Part shown: positions 1 to 5,192 of the stretch, piece by piece
Position numbering within the stretch: the first letter of the stretch is position 1
Layout: each line of letters starts with the position of its first letter
Source: Clostridiales bacterium
GTDB lineage: Bacteria > Bacillota > Clostridia > Oscillospirales > Oscillospiraceae
NCBI GenBank assembly: GCA_021200895.1
Contig: JAJQFX010000258.1
Coordinates: forward strand, 1-9,525
Direction: 5' to 3'
DNA: 9,525 bases
Translations under genes and position numbers: made by a program
The notes under the pieces: model-generated
The model's input: the letters and a program-made list of their open reading frames with translations, nothing else
Databases searched by the model: none
Told to the model about the DNA's origin: nothing

Positions 1-257
1 CCCTTCTGCTCCACCGCCGTCTTGACCCCCTTCGCCAGGTTGTAGCCAAAGCCGCTGAGGGGCACCGTGGCCCCGGCTCCCGCCCAGTTTACCAGCGGCT
101 CGTACAGGCCCAGCGCCCCCAGAATCACCCCCGCCACCACATAACAGGTCAGAATATTGGCCGGGGTCAGGCTGGTCTTGTCGATCAGGAGCTGCCCGAT
201 CAGGCAGATGACGCCGCCGCAGACGAACGCCTTGCAAAAGGATAGAAACACTTCCAT
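1..257 (-). CDS. spoVAE: Stage V sporulation protein AE (SpoVAE), 3' part outside the window
   Basis: Small integral membrane protein of the SpoVA complex, which moves dipicolinic acid (DPA) into the developing spore and out again at germination. The 85 codons present begin MEVFLSFCKAFVCGGVICL. Hydrophobic spans lie at about residues 7-24 and 36-52, and a conserved-looking PLSGFGYNLAKGV stretch ends the visible part; all of this resembles SpoVAE/SpoVAEb. The usual length is about 115-125 residues, so roughly the last quarter is off the left edge. The ATG start at 257 is preceded by GAGGTG, and that ribosome site overlaps the spoVAD stop codon. Only 10 nt separate the two genes, so they are very probably co-transcribed and translationally linked. 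Family assignment was made by eye from sequence pattern and gene order. Confidence 0.9.
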   Translation of the reverse strand, partial: MEVFLSFCKAFVCGGVICLIGQLLIDKTSLTPANILTCYVVAGVILGALGLYEPLVNWAGAGATVPLSGFGYNLAKGVKTAVEQK

Positions 258-267
258 ACGGTTCACC

Positions 268-1287
268 TCACTGGATTGTATTGGAAAGGGCGATGGCATG
301 GCAGATGCCAGGGATGCTCTCCCCCTGGGCCAGGGACACCGGAGAGTGCAGCGCTCCCGTGGGGCAGAACAGCACCCGGTTCCACTTCCCCGCCCTCATG
401 CCGTTCAGCACAAGGCCGCACAGGACGCTGGCAGAGCAGCCGCAGCCAGACGCGCCGCAGTGGACATCCTGCGCTTCTACATCAAAGAGCAGGCAGCCGC
501 AGTCGTTATAGCGGTCAGAAAGGTCGACGCCCTCCCGCTGCAGCAGCTCTTTGCAGAGCTGCCGCCTCAGCATCCCCAGGTCGCCGGTCAAAATCAGGTC
601 GTAATCCTCCGGGGTGCGGCCTGTGTCGGCGAAGTGCGTCAACAGCGTGTTGCAGGCTGCTGGTGCCATGGCCGCTCCCATATTGTTGGCGTCCTTGATG
701 CCCATGTCATTGATTCTCCCCACCGTCACATGGGTAAGATAAGGCCCCTCCCCTGCTCTGGCCAGCACCGCCGCACCGGCAGCGGTTGCCGTCCACTGGG
801 CGGTGGGGGTGCGCTGGCCACCGTACTCCAGCGGGGTGCGGTACTGCCGTTCGGCGGTGCAGAAGTGGGAGGAGACCACCGCCGCCGCCCACTCCCCGAA
901 GCCGCCGTCCAGCGCCATGGCGGCCAGCGCCAGCGCCTCCCCCATGGTGGAGCAGGCTCCGTACAGGCCGAAGAAGGGCCGAGCCGCCTTCCGGGCGGAG
1001 TAGCCCGCCGCAATGCACTGGTTCAGGAGATCCCCCGTAAAGAGGAGGTCCATGGCGGCCATAGGCTGCTTCGCCTTTTCCAGCGCCTTCTCCAGCGCCA
1101 GCTGCTGCATGGCGCTTTCCGCCTTCTCCCAGGTGGATTCCCCAAAGGTGGTGTCCTGCTCTATCAGGTCAAAACTCTCCCGCAGGGGGCCCTGCCCCTC
1201 CTTCTTCCCTGCTATGCTGGCAAAGCCTGCCAGGCTGGGAGGGCTGGCCAGGGCGAAGGTCTGCGTGCCTTGCTTTTTGGTTTCCAA
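268..1287 (-). CDS. spoVAD: Stage V sporulation protein AD (SpoVAD)
   Basis: SpoVAD is the soluble thiolase-fold component of the SpoVA DPA channel, located at the spore inner membrane, and is reported to bind DPA. The 339-residue product matches the family length (about 338). Recognisable blocks are GTQTFALASPP near the N-terminus, KKEGQGPL, GACSTMGEALALAA, RINDMGIKDANNMGAAMAP, and the C-terminal DCGCLLFD, GASGCGCSASVLCG and QGESIPGICHA. The start is TTG: an in-frame TGA lies 9 nt upstream, no ATG or GTG fits, and the first residues align with the family N-terminus. The ribosome site (GAGGA) is unusually close, 3 nt from TTG, so initiation may be weak. spoVAE follows 10 nt downstream. spoVAC, normally just upstream in spoVACDE, is not here; the next gene upstream is divergent. 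A sigma-G promoter is expected for this family, but none is convincing. Confidence 0.95.
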   Translation of the reverse strand: METKKQGTQTFALASPPSLAGFASIAGKKEGQGPLRESFDLIEQDTTFGESTWEKAESAMQQLALEKALEKAKQPMAAMDLLFTGDLLNQCIAAGYSARKAARPFFGLYGACSTMGEALALAAMALDGGFGEWAAAVVSSHFCTAERQYRTPLEYGGQRTPTAQWTATAAGAAVLARAGEGPYLTHVTVGRINDMGIKDANNMGAAMAPAACNTLLTHFADTGRTPEDYDLILTGDLGMLRRQLCKELLQREGVDLSDRYNDCGCLLFDVEAQDVHCGASGCGCSASVLCGLVLNGMRAGKWNRVLFCPTGALHSPVSLAQGESIPGICHAIALSNTIQ

Positions 1288-1447
1288 CTGTCCTCACGAC
1301 CCTTCCGGTGTTTTCCTTCCTATTGTTTGCAATGGCAGAAAATTTATCCGTATGCGGACGGAAAAATCCTCGCTGCTCCTGACCGCTATTATCAAAAAAC
1401 GCCAAAGTTGGCGAGAAATCCCCGGCTTTGTTTGTCGCCGTCTGCCC

Positions 1448-1476
1448 TTGTTTTTCCCGGCGCAATCTGCTATACT
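1448..1476 (+). promoter_or_regulatory. Sigma-A-type promoter with extended -10 for the zinc-ribbon gene
   Basis: The -35 TTGTTT (1448-1453) and -10 TATACT (1471-1476) are separated by exactly 17 nt. TGC directly before the -10 makes it an extended -10 element (TGN), which would compensate for the poor -35. Transcription would start near 1483 and give a leader of about 50 nt before the ATG at 1532. No obvious terminator separates the zinc-ribbon gene from guaB, so this promoter may also serve guaB. Recognition is by consensus match only. Confidence 0.65.
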
Positions 1477-1531
1477 ACGTAAAATATCACCCACCCATTG
1501 CGAGACGTATGTTTAGGAGGTGCAACCATTC

Positions 1532-2137
1532 ATGGGCTTGGAGGAAAGCCGTACCATCGGTTATATCTGCCCCAAATGCCACAACAGCGTTGTGGTAGAC
1601 AAAGATTTGTTCACGCTGACTTCCGCCCCTGTCGTGATTCCATGCCCCTGCGGCGGCTCCCGGCTCATCATCGAGTATTCCGGCGACCAGTTCAAGCTGA
1701 ACGCTCCCTGTGTGGCCTGCGGCAGCAACCACACGGTTTACTGCTCCGCCAAGGACTTTCGTACCCGCCGGGGCATGGCGTTTTCCTGTAAGAAAACGGG
1801 GCTGGACTGCTGCTATGTGGGGGAGGAAGGCGTCGTTTACGACGCGCTGCCCCGCCTGGAGGCCCGCACAGACCAGCTGGAGGAGGCCAAGGACGCCCAA
1901 GGCACTTTCCTGAACGAACTGGTGATGACGGAGATACTGGACGAACTGAAGGACATCGCCCAGCGGGGCGGCATATCCTGCACCTGCGGCAGCAAGGAGT
2001 GGCAACTCAAACTCCACTATTCCGCCATCGAGGTGGTTTGCAGCAGCTGCGGCAATGCCCTGCGCCTGCCCGCCGCCACCATGGATGATTTGGGCGACCT
2101 GTGCTGTAAACAGACGCTGCTGATACAAGGCGGATAA
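1532..2137 (+). CDS. Cysteine-rich protein with about three zinc-ribbon-like modules, function unknown
   Basis: I do not recognise a named family. The 201-residue product has no signal peptide or membrane span, so it is probably cytoplasmic. Cysteine pairs suggest three metal-binding modules: C13-x2-C16 with C38-x-C40 (CPCGG); C60-x2-C63 with C71 and C86 (plus C93/C94); and C150-x-C152 (CTCGS) with C170-x2-C173. A charged, probably helical linker (about 108-145, rich in E, K, D and L) separates modules two and three. The last part contains another pair, C191-C192. The ATG at 1532 is chosen because AGGAGG (1515-1520) lies 11 nt upstream; an in-frame GTG at 1520 falls inside that ribosome site and is rejected. 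It is followed by guaB 79 nt downstream on the same strand. Nucleic-acid or protein binding is plausible for such ribbons, but this is inference. Confidence 0.85.
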   Translation: MGLEESRTIGYICPKCHNSVVVDKDLFTLTSAPVVIPCPCGGSRLIIEYSGDQFKLNAPCVACGSNHTVYCSAKDFRTRRGMAFSCKKTGLDCCYVGEEGVVYDALPRLEARTDQLEEAKDAQGTFLNELVMTEILDELKDIAQRGGISCTCGSKEWQLKLHYSAIEVVCSSCGNALRLPAATMDDLGDLCCKQTLLIQGG

Positions 2138-2145
2138 CCTGCGAT

Positions 2146-2169
2146 CCCCCGACGGGGTCGGTTTCCCCG
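2146..2169 (+). other. Short overlapping inverted repeats between the zinc-ribbon gene and guaB
   Basis: CCGAC (2149-2153) can pair with GTCGG (2157-2161) around a GGG loop. Alternatively CGGGG (2153-2157) can pair with CCCCG (2165-2169) around a 7-nt loop. The two stems exclude each other. Only TTT follows the first stem, so a strong terminator is unlikely. It could be a weak attenuator or chance GC-rich sequence in the guaB leader. Confidence 0.25.
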
Positions 2170-2216
2170 GCGTTTACCGATAGCTTTGCGATCAATAAAT
2201 TGAAGGAGATGCTGAA

Positions 2217-3689
2217 ATGATTAACACAAATGCAGCCGAGAAGTTTGTGAAAGAGGGCCTGACCTTCGATGACGTGCTATTGATTCCGGCGGAGAGCGAT
2301 GTGCTCCCCTCTGACATCGACCTGCACACCCAGCTGACCAATAAGATTCGCTTGAACATCCCCATCATGAGCGCCGCCATGGATGCCGTCACGGAATACC
2401 GCATGGCCATCGCCATGGCCCGGGAGGGCGGCATCGGCATCATTCATAAGAATATGTCCATCGAGGCTCAGGCCGAGCAGGTAGACATGGTGAAGCGGTC
2501 AGAGAACGGCGTCATCACCAACCCCTTCTGGCTCTCCCCTGGCCACACCCTGGCTGAGGCGGACGAACTGTGCGCCAAATATCACATCTCCGGCGTCCCC
2601 ATCTGCGAAAAGGACGGCAAACTCATCGGTATTATCACAAACCGCGATATGAAGTTTGAGACCGACCCCAATAAGCTCATCACCGAGATCATGACCAAGG
2701 ATAGCCTGATCACCGCCCGGGAAGGCATCACCCTGGACGAGGCCAAGGCTATCCTGTGCAAGTATAAAATCGAGAAACTCCCCATTGTAGATGAGAAGGG
2801 CTATCTGAAGGGCCTCATCACCATTAAGGACATTGAGAAGGCTGTGGCCTATCCCAACGCCGCCCGTGACGACAAAGGTCGCCTGTTGTGCGGCGCGGCC
2901 ATCGGCGTCACCGACGACGTGCTGGACCGTGTTGCCGCCCTGGTGGAAGCGGGGGCCGACGTGCTGTGCCTGGACTCCGCCCACGGCCACTCCCGCAACA
3001 TTCTCCGCAATGCGGAACGCATCAAGGCCCTGTATCCCGATGTGCAGCTGATTGCAGGCAACGTTGCCACCGCCGCAGGCTGCGAGGCTCTCATCAAGGC
3101 CGGTGTGGACTGCGTAAAGGTAGGCATTGGCCCCGGCTCTATCTGCACCACTCGCGTAGTGGCCGGTATCGGCGTGCCTCAAATCACGGCGGTCTATGAC
3201 GCGGCCTGTGTGGCCGCCAAGTACGGCGTGCCCATCATCGCGGACGGCGGCATTCAGTACTCCGGCGACATCGTGAAGGCCCTGGCCGCTGGCGGCAACG
3301 TGGTCATGCTGGGCTCCCTGCTGGCCGGCTGCGAGGAGGCTCCCGGCGAAATTGAAATCTACCAGGGCCGCTCCTTCAAGACCTACCGCGGCATGGGCTC
3401 CATCGCCGCCATGAACAACGGCTCCAAAGATCGCTACTTCCAGGCCGGGCAGCGCAAGCTGGTGCCGGAGGGCGTGGAGGGCCGTGTCCCCTACAAGGGA
3501 ACCCTGTCCGATACCATCTTCCAGATGCTGGGCGGCATCCGCTCCGGCATGGGCTACTGCGGCGCGCCCAACATCTCCGAATTGCAGAGCAAGGGCCAGT
3601 TCGTCCGCATCACCTCTGCCGGTTTGAAAGAGTCCCATCCCCACGACATCTCCATCACCAAGGAAGCCCCCAACTACTCCGTCCGATAA
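2217..3689 (+). CDS. guaB: Inosine-5'-monophosphate dehydrogenase (GuaB)
   Basis: Cytoplasmic tetrameric enzyme that oxidises IMP to XMP with NAD+, the committed step of guanine nucleotide synthesis. The 490 residues match the bacterial family length. The N-terminus has GLTFDDVLLIPAESDVLP. Two CBS domains interrupt the barrel at about residues 95-205 (ISGVPICEKDGKLIGIITNRD, then KIEKLPIVDEKGYLKGLITIKD). The catalytic loop GIGPGSICTTRVVAG places the nucleophilic cysteine at C310. IADGGIQYSGD (about 341-351) follows, and the mobile flap (about 391-425, RGMGSIAAM to EGRVPYKG) contains the R406-Y407 pair that acts as general base in this family. All expected catalytic elements are present. AAGGAG (2203-2208) sits 8 nt before the ATG. 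No purine riboswitch is visible in the 79-nt gap upstream, and no separate promoter, so co-transcription with the zinc-ribbon gene is possible. A strong terminator follows at 3705. Confidence 0.98.
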   Translation: MINTNAAEKFVKEGLTFDDVLLIPAESDVLPSDIDLHTQLTNKIRLNIPIMSAAMDAVTEYRMAIAMAREGGIGIIHKNMSIEAQAEQVDMVKRSENGVITNPFWLSPGHTLAEADELCAKYHISGVPICEKDGKLIGIITNRDMKFETDPNKLITEIMTKDSLITAREGITLDEAKAILCKYKIEKLPIVDEKGYLKGLITIKDIEKAVAYPNAARDDKGRLLCGAAIGVTDDVLDRVAALVEAGADVLCLDSAHGHSRNILRNAERIKALYPDVQLIAGNVATAAGCEALIKAGVDCVKVGIGPGSICTTRVVAGIGVPQITAVYDAACVAAKYGVPIIADGGIQYSGDIVKALAAGGNVVMLGSLLAGCEEAPGEIEIYQGRSFKTYRGMGSIAAMNNGSKDRYFQAGQRKLVPEGVEGRVPYKGTLSDTIFQMLGGIRSGMGYCGAPNISELQSKGQFVRITSAGLKESHPHDISITKEAPNYSVR

Positions 3690-3704
3690 GCGGCAAAAGA
3701 AAAT

Positions 3705-3743
3705 ACAGCATCCGTTCCGGTATCCCATCGGAACGGATGCTGT
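3705..3743. terminator. Bidirectional intrinsic terminator between guaB and the convergent membrane-protein gene
   Basis: A perfect 15-bp stem pairs 3705-3719 (ACAGCATCCGTTCCG) with 3729-3743 around a 9-nt loop. On the plus strand it is followed by TTCTTTTT, a good U-tract for guaB. On the minus strand the same stem is followed by TATTTTCTTTT, which would end transcription of the convergent gene stopping at 3765. It starts 15 nt after the guaB stop codon. Confidence 0.93.
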
Positions 3744-3764
3744 TTCTTTTTGTGAAAATATGGT

Positions 3765-4166
3765 TCAATGCTTCTCCGGAAGGAAGGCTGCCACGGTCTC
3801 TGCAATCAGCACGGCGGAAATGACGGCCCCCAGGGCGCTGAAATAGTTTACCCCGTACAGAAGCGGAGACAGGGACGCCAGGACAGCAATGACGGATAAC
3901 CCTTTAAGCGCTGACTTCCCCTTCCCTCTCCATAAATACAACACGCCTAACGCCAACAGCAGGCAGGAGAGGATAGCCGTCAGCAGCGGGCCAAACAAAG
4001 CGTATCCAAAGGGGGTCAGGCTGAAATAGGAATAAGTCCTCCGAATCGTATCAATGCTGCCGTCCGCCGCCTGGACGCCAAAGTTCAGCACCGCGCCGTA
4101 GGGCAGCAGCTCCAGAAGCACCGCTGCAACCGGCAAAAGGACAAGCCATAGCTTCCTGCCCTTCAA
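3765..4166 (-). CDS. Small four-span membrane protein, function unknown
   Basis: Not recognised. The 133-residue product is strongly hydrophobic, with likely spans at about 6-29, 52-79, 86-104 and 109-128. An outside loop (30-50) carries TYSYFSLTPFGYALFGP, and a short basic loop (RGKGKSALK, 80-88) is probably cytoplasmic. There is no catalytic signature. The start is TTG at 4166, preceded by a GGAAGGGGG ribosome site; an in-frame TGA 21 nt further up, which is the stop of the upstream gene, excludes a longer form, although a rare ATT two codons earlier cannot be excluded. It lies 21 nt downstream of a 53-residue single-span protein and is probably in one operon with it. Its 3' end shares the terminator with guaB. 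It may be a helper or regulator of membrane processes, but the sequence gives no direct clue. Confidence 0.8.
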   Translation of the reverse strand: MKGRKLWLVLLPVAAVLLELLPYGAVLNFGVQAADGSIDTIRRTYSYFSLTPFGYALFGPLLTAILSCLLLALGVLYLWRGKGKSALKGLSVIAVLASLSPLLYGVNYFSALGAVISAVLIAETVAAFLPEKH

Positions 4167-4187
4167 GGCAATCCGCCCCCTTCCGGC

Positions 4188-4349
4188 TCAGATGGTGTAG
4201 TAGCCCAAATCGTTATCGTCATCCTCCACGATTTCCAGGCAAAGGTGGTTGAACCGCCCACACAGCTTGAGGATGCAGCAAAACAAGCCCGCAATGGCCA
4301 GGCTGACGCCGACGATTTTACCGATGAGTTTCAGTTTATTGGTATTCAT
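4188..4349 (-). CDS. Small single-span membrane protein (53 residues), function unknown
   Basis: Not recognised. The start MNTNKLKLIGKIVG is followed by one hydrophobic span (about 9-27, with IVGVSLAIAGLFCCIL). A segment KLCGRFNHLCLE comes next, then an acidic tail EIVEDDDNDLGYYTI. The basic N-terminus before the span could act as a signal anchor. Four cysteines cluster at the end of the span and just after it (C24, C25, C30, C37). Evidence that it is real: GGAGG (4355-4359) lies 5 nt before the ATG, a sigma-A-like promoter lies 64 nt upstream, the charge/hydrophobic pattern is protein-like, and a second membrane-protein gene starts 21 nt after its stop. The gene is divergent from the sigma-factor cassette, which shares the intergenic region. 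Confidence 0.75.
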   Translation of the reverse strand: MNTNKLKLIGKIVGVSLAIAGLFCCILKLCGRFNHLCLEIVEDDDNDLGYYTI

Positions 4350-4412
4350 AGGAACCTCCATAGACCTGACGCCTGCCTGCTGACGGGGCAGGTGCGCCGT
4401 TGTTCTACCCTT

Positions 4413-4441
4413 AGTTTACAGGAAACTACTGGAAAAGGCAA
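4413..4441 (-). promoter_or_regulatory. Sigma-A-type promoter for the two small membrane-protein genes
   Basis: Read on the minus strand, -35 TTGCCT (4441-4436) and -10 TAAACT (4418-4413) have a 17-nt spacer. Transcription would start near 4406, giving a leader of about 57 nt. That leader contains a small inverted repeat (CCTGCC 4372-4377 with GGCAGG 4387-4392). The element is divergent from the candidate promoter of the sigma-factor cassette, about 30 nt away. Confidence 0.6.
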
Positions 4442-4470
4442 TGAATTTTTTCATATTTTTAATTTGTTTT

Positions 4471-4497
4471 TGCAACCAAACAGGGCCGCGTCCCGTC
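4471..4497 (+). promoter_or_regulatory. Candidate ECF-sigma-type promoter for the sigma-factor cassette
   Basis: TGCAAC (4471-4476) and CGTC (4494-4497), separated by 17 nt, resemble the AAC-containing -35 and CGTC/CGTA -10 of ECF sigma promoters. A very AT-rich stretch (4441-4470) directly upstream looks like an UP element. No well-spaced sigma-A -35 exists for the nearby TATAGT (4501-4506). ECF factors often drive their own operon, so this would fit autoregulation. The match is short and was made by eye. Confidence 0.4.
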
Positions 4498-4535
4498 TTT
4501 TATAGTAAGAAAACAAAAAACGCACCTTCCCAAAC

Positions 4536-4547
4536 AGCAGCGCTGCT
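4536..4547. repeat. Perfect 12-bp palindrome upstream of the sigma-factor cassette
   Basis: AGCAGCGCTGCT is a perfect palindrome without a loop. It lies downstream of the candidate ECF promoter and 49 nt before the leader ORF. Its position in the transcribed leader would suit a dimeric DNA-binding protein, but a 12-bp palindrome can also arise by chance. Confidence 0.3.
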
Positions 4548-4584
4548 TCCATCACGCTTTCTCAAATGAAAAGGGGGTATATTT

Positions 4585-4635
4585 ATGAGAATCTGTAGAC
4601 TTATATCAATCAGACAGGATGGGTCAATCATATGA
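4585..4635 (+). CDS. Leader ORF (16 residues), translationally coupled to the sigma factor
   Basis: The frame reads MRICRLISIRQDGSII and stops at TGA 4633-4635, which overlaps the sigma-factor ATG at 4632 as ATGA. Its ribosome site is good: AAGGGGG (4571-4577) with a 7-nt gap. The sigma-factor start itself has only a weak site (AGGA, 12 nt away), so most sigma translation probably depends on ribosomes finishing this leader. No amino-acid run typical of a classical attenuator is present, apart from several isoleucines and arginines. The peptide itself may have no function. Expression is unproven; the call rests on the ribosome site and the overlap. Confidence 0.5.
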   Translation: MRICRLISIRQDGSII

Positions 4636-5192
4636 ATGACAACGAAATCATCGAACTGTTCTGGGCACGGGAAGAAGCCGCCCTTGTTCAGACGCGGCAC
4701 AAATATGGGAGGCTGTGCGTTTCCGTGGCGAAGCATATCTTGTCCGACGCAAGAGACGTTGAAGAATGCAGCTCCGACGTGCTTCTGAAGCTGTGGAATA
4801 CCATCCCGCCGGAACGCCCCTGCTCCCTGGCGGCGTACATCAAGCGCATCGCCCGTAATCAGGCGTTAGACCGCGCCCTGTACAACGGCGCGGAAATGCG
4901 GAAAAGCGCCCTGACCGAATCCTATGAGGAGTTGTCCGCCTGCCTGACAGACGGACAGACGACGCCGGAGCAGTATCTGGAAGGCCAGGCACTGCGGGAG
5001 TTCCTGAACCGCTTCCTGGAAGGGCTGCCAAGCGAGGCCCGTATCATATTTGTGCGCAGATACTGGTATGGTGAGCGCATCCGCGAAATCGCTCAGGCTC
5101 TGCATTACAGTGAGGGAAAGGTGAAGTCCTCCCTCTATCATACGCGCAACCGTCTGCGAAAGCAGATGGCGCAGGAAGGAGTTTCATTATGA
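4632..5192 (+). CDS. ECF-like RNA polymerase sigma-70 family factor
   Basis: Directs RNA polymerase to a specific promoter set, probably in response to an envelope signal held by the downstream anti-sigma protein. The 186 residues suit an ECF factor: region 2 is at about 10-85 (SDARDVEECSSDVLLKLW, then AYIKRIARNQALDRAL), a variable linker at about 86-125 is rich in E, T and Q, and region 4 is at about 128-178 (LPSEARIIFVRRYWYGERI, IREIAQALHYSEGKVKSSL, HTRNRLRKQM), which includes the helix-turn-helix that binds the -35. Regions 1 and 3 are absent, as is usual. The start codon overlaps the leader ORF stop, and its own stop overlaps the next gene's start (ATGA at 5189). Which ECF subgroup it belongs to cannot be decided by eye, so no gene symbol is given. 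Confidence 0.92.
   Translation: MNDNEIIELFWAREEAALVQTRHKYGRLCVSVAKHILSDARDVEECSSDVLLKLWNTIPPERPCSLAAYIKRIARNQALDRALYNGAEMRKSALTESYEELSACLTDGQTTPEQYLEGQALREFLNRFLEGLPSEARIIFVRRYWYGERIREIAQALHYSEGKVKSSLYHTRNRLRKQMAQEGVSL

Noticed and set aside
1328..1356. Sigma-G-like promoter for spoVAD (minus strand CGCATA, 16 nt, CATTGCA)
   Set aside because: The -10 matches only about four of seven consensus positions, and a sigma-F-like reading (GGATAAATT) lacks a good -35. A forespore promoter is expected for this gene, but neither candidate is convincing.
157..1482. Long open frame on the plus strand opposite spoVAD (441 codons)
   Set aside because: It is antisense to a clear SpoVAD, and its translation is rich in arginine, proline, glutamine and glycine with no domain-like pattern. 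It is a shadow frame.
1487..2128. Minus-strand frame opposite the zinc-ribbon gene (213 codons)
   Set aside because: The plus-strand frame has a promoter, a ribosome site and patterned cysteines. The minus frame has alanine/glycine/valine-rich sequence typical of antisense translation.
2138..2216. Purine riboswitch in front of guaB
   Set aside because: The gap is barely long enough for an aptamer plus expression platform, and the conserved purine-riboswitch junction sequences are not visible.
2499..3728. Long open frame on the minus strand opposite guaB (409 codons)
   Set aside because: It lies wholly antisense to a complete, well-motifed guaB, its translation is low-complexity (glycine, valine, alanine and histidine rich), and it runs through the terminator stem. 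It is a GC-rich shadow frame.
4372..4392. CCTGCC/GGCAGG hairpin in the leader of the small membrane-protein operon
   Set aside because: It has only six base pairs with a 9-nt loop and no further context; too weak to list as a regulatory element on its own.
4501..4506. TATAGT as a sigma-A -10 for the sigma cassette
   Set aside because: No acceptable -35 lies 16-18 nt upstream; TTGCAA at 4470 would need a 25-nt spacer.
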